Source: Balneolales bacterium (GTDB lineage Bacteria; Bacteroidota; Rhodothermia; Balneolales; Natronogracilivirgulaceae). Taken from it: a stretch of DNA of 6,550 nucleotides. How positions within the stretch are numbered: the first letter of the stretch is position 1; every line of letters starts with the position of its first letter. The DNA is taken from assembly GCA_007133875.1 (NCBI GenBank), contig SLLW01000084.1:1-6550 (forward strand), read 5' to 3'. This document shows, piece after piece, positions 6,187 to 6,550 of the stretch. The notes under the pieces were generated by a model. It saw nothing but the letters and a program-made list of their open reading frames with translations. It ran no database searches and was not told where the DNA came from. The position numbers and the translations under genes are program-made.

Positions 6187-6550
6187 TGAAGATCGCAGAC
6201 ATATTACAGATCATTCACCCACTTGAGCAAATCGGGCAATACAACGGCAAAATCGGCCGGCTGGTTCTCGACTCCCGCAATGTGCGTGCGAATGATGTGT
6301 TTATCGCTCTTCGGGGGACTTCCTCGGACGGACATCGTTATATCAAGGATGCGATCCGGAAAGGAGCCAGGGTGATTATTTCCGAAATAAAACCGGAACA
6401 TCAACGAAACGGATCCGGTGGTGCGGCCCGCTCATCCGATGATCTGCTGTTTCTTCAGGTTGCCGATACCCGGAGTATTGCAGGCGACCTTGCACAGGCG
6501 TTTGCCGGCTATCCGGCCCGCTCAATGAAGATGATCGGCATCACCGGAAC
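6186..6550 (+). CDS. murE: UDP-N-acetylmuramoyl-tripeptide synthetase MurE (3' end outside the window)
   Basis: MurE is the cytoplasmic ATP-dependent ligase that adds the third residue, usually meso-diaminopimelate in Gram-negative bacteria, to UDP-MurNAc-L-Ala-D-Glu. The first 121 codons are visible. The N-terminal UDP-MurNAc-binding domain shows 'LVLDSRNV' at 27-33, 'NDVFIALRGTSSDGH' at 36-50, 'AIRKGARVII' at 56-65 and 'VADTRSIAGDLAQAF' at 92-106. The last residues, 'IGITG' (117-121), are the start of the ATP-binding GTNGKT loop, where the window ends. A polar stretch (about 69-85), rich in Gly, Ser and Arg, lengthens the loop before 'LLFLQVADTR'. The region deciding the amino acid substrate is outside the window. 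MurF and other Mur ligases share the fold, but the DSR motif, this N-terminal domain and the place after ftsI point to MurE. Confidence 0.93.
   Translation, partial: MKIADILQIIHPLEQIGQYNGKIGRLVLDSRNVRANDVFIALRGTSSDGHRYIKDAIRKGARVIISEIKPEHQRNGSGGAARSSDDLLFLQVADTRSIAGDLAQAFAGYPARSMKMIGITG

Noticed and set aside
6204..6404. Minus-strand open frame at the window end
   Set aside because: It is antisense to the conserved MurE N-terminal domain, which continues to the window edge.

Overview
The window is a compact, all-plus-strand stretch of bacterial chromosome. It holds the 3' part of a bifunctional aspartokinase/homoserine dehydrogenase gene (thrA), a 328-base AT-rich intergenic region, and the start of the division and cell wall (dcw) cluster in its classical order: mraZ, rsmH (mraW), ftsL, a PASTA-bearing class B penicillin-binding protein (ftsI), and the 5' part of murE. 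Both end genes are cut by the window edges.

Organism: the balanced base composition, the fused ThrA, an RsmH with a 'GNF.GD..KDFYGN' segment near its C-terminus, a poor ribosome binding site at mraZ and a promoter of the TTG / TAnnTT type together suggest the Bacteroidota in the broad sense, perhaps the Balneolota/Rhodothermota branch. This is an inference from gene content and family resemblance. No rRNA or other decisive marker is present.

Layout: thrA ends at 1791 and no convincing intrinsic terminator follows. The intergenic region (1792-2119) carries several short inverted repeats and then a good promoter. Its -10 region runs directly into three GTGGG boxes spaced exactly 10 bases apart, the arrangement expected of a MraZ operator. 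From mraZ onward the genes are packed head to tail: ATGA overlaps at mraZ/rsmH and rsmH/ftsL, a one-base gap at ftsL/ftsI, and a one-base overlap (TGATG) at ftsI/murE. Transcription from the mraZ promoter, probably autoregulated by MraZ, would therefore drive the whole set.

How the genes work together: MraZ sets expression of the operon. RsmH methylates 16S rRNA. FtsL and the FtsI transpeptidase are partners in the septal peptidoglycan synthase complex. MurE adds the third amino acid to the peptidoglycan precursor stem. ThrA is metabolically linked through aspartate semialdehyde, the shared precursor of threonine/methionine and of lysine/diaminopimelate, but nothing shows that it is co-transcribed with the dcw genes.

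The gene set is ordinary, and I do not see an undescribed multi-gene system. The points worth a second look are the phased MraZ operator, a distal inverted pair of the same box, ThrA's loss of both glutamines linked to threonine sensing, and the long disordered tail on FtsL.
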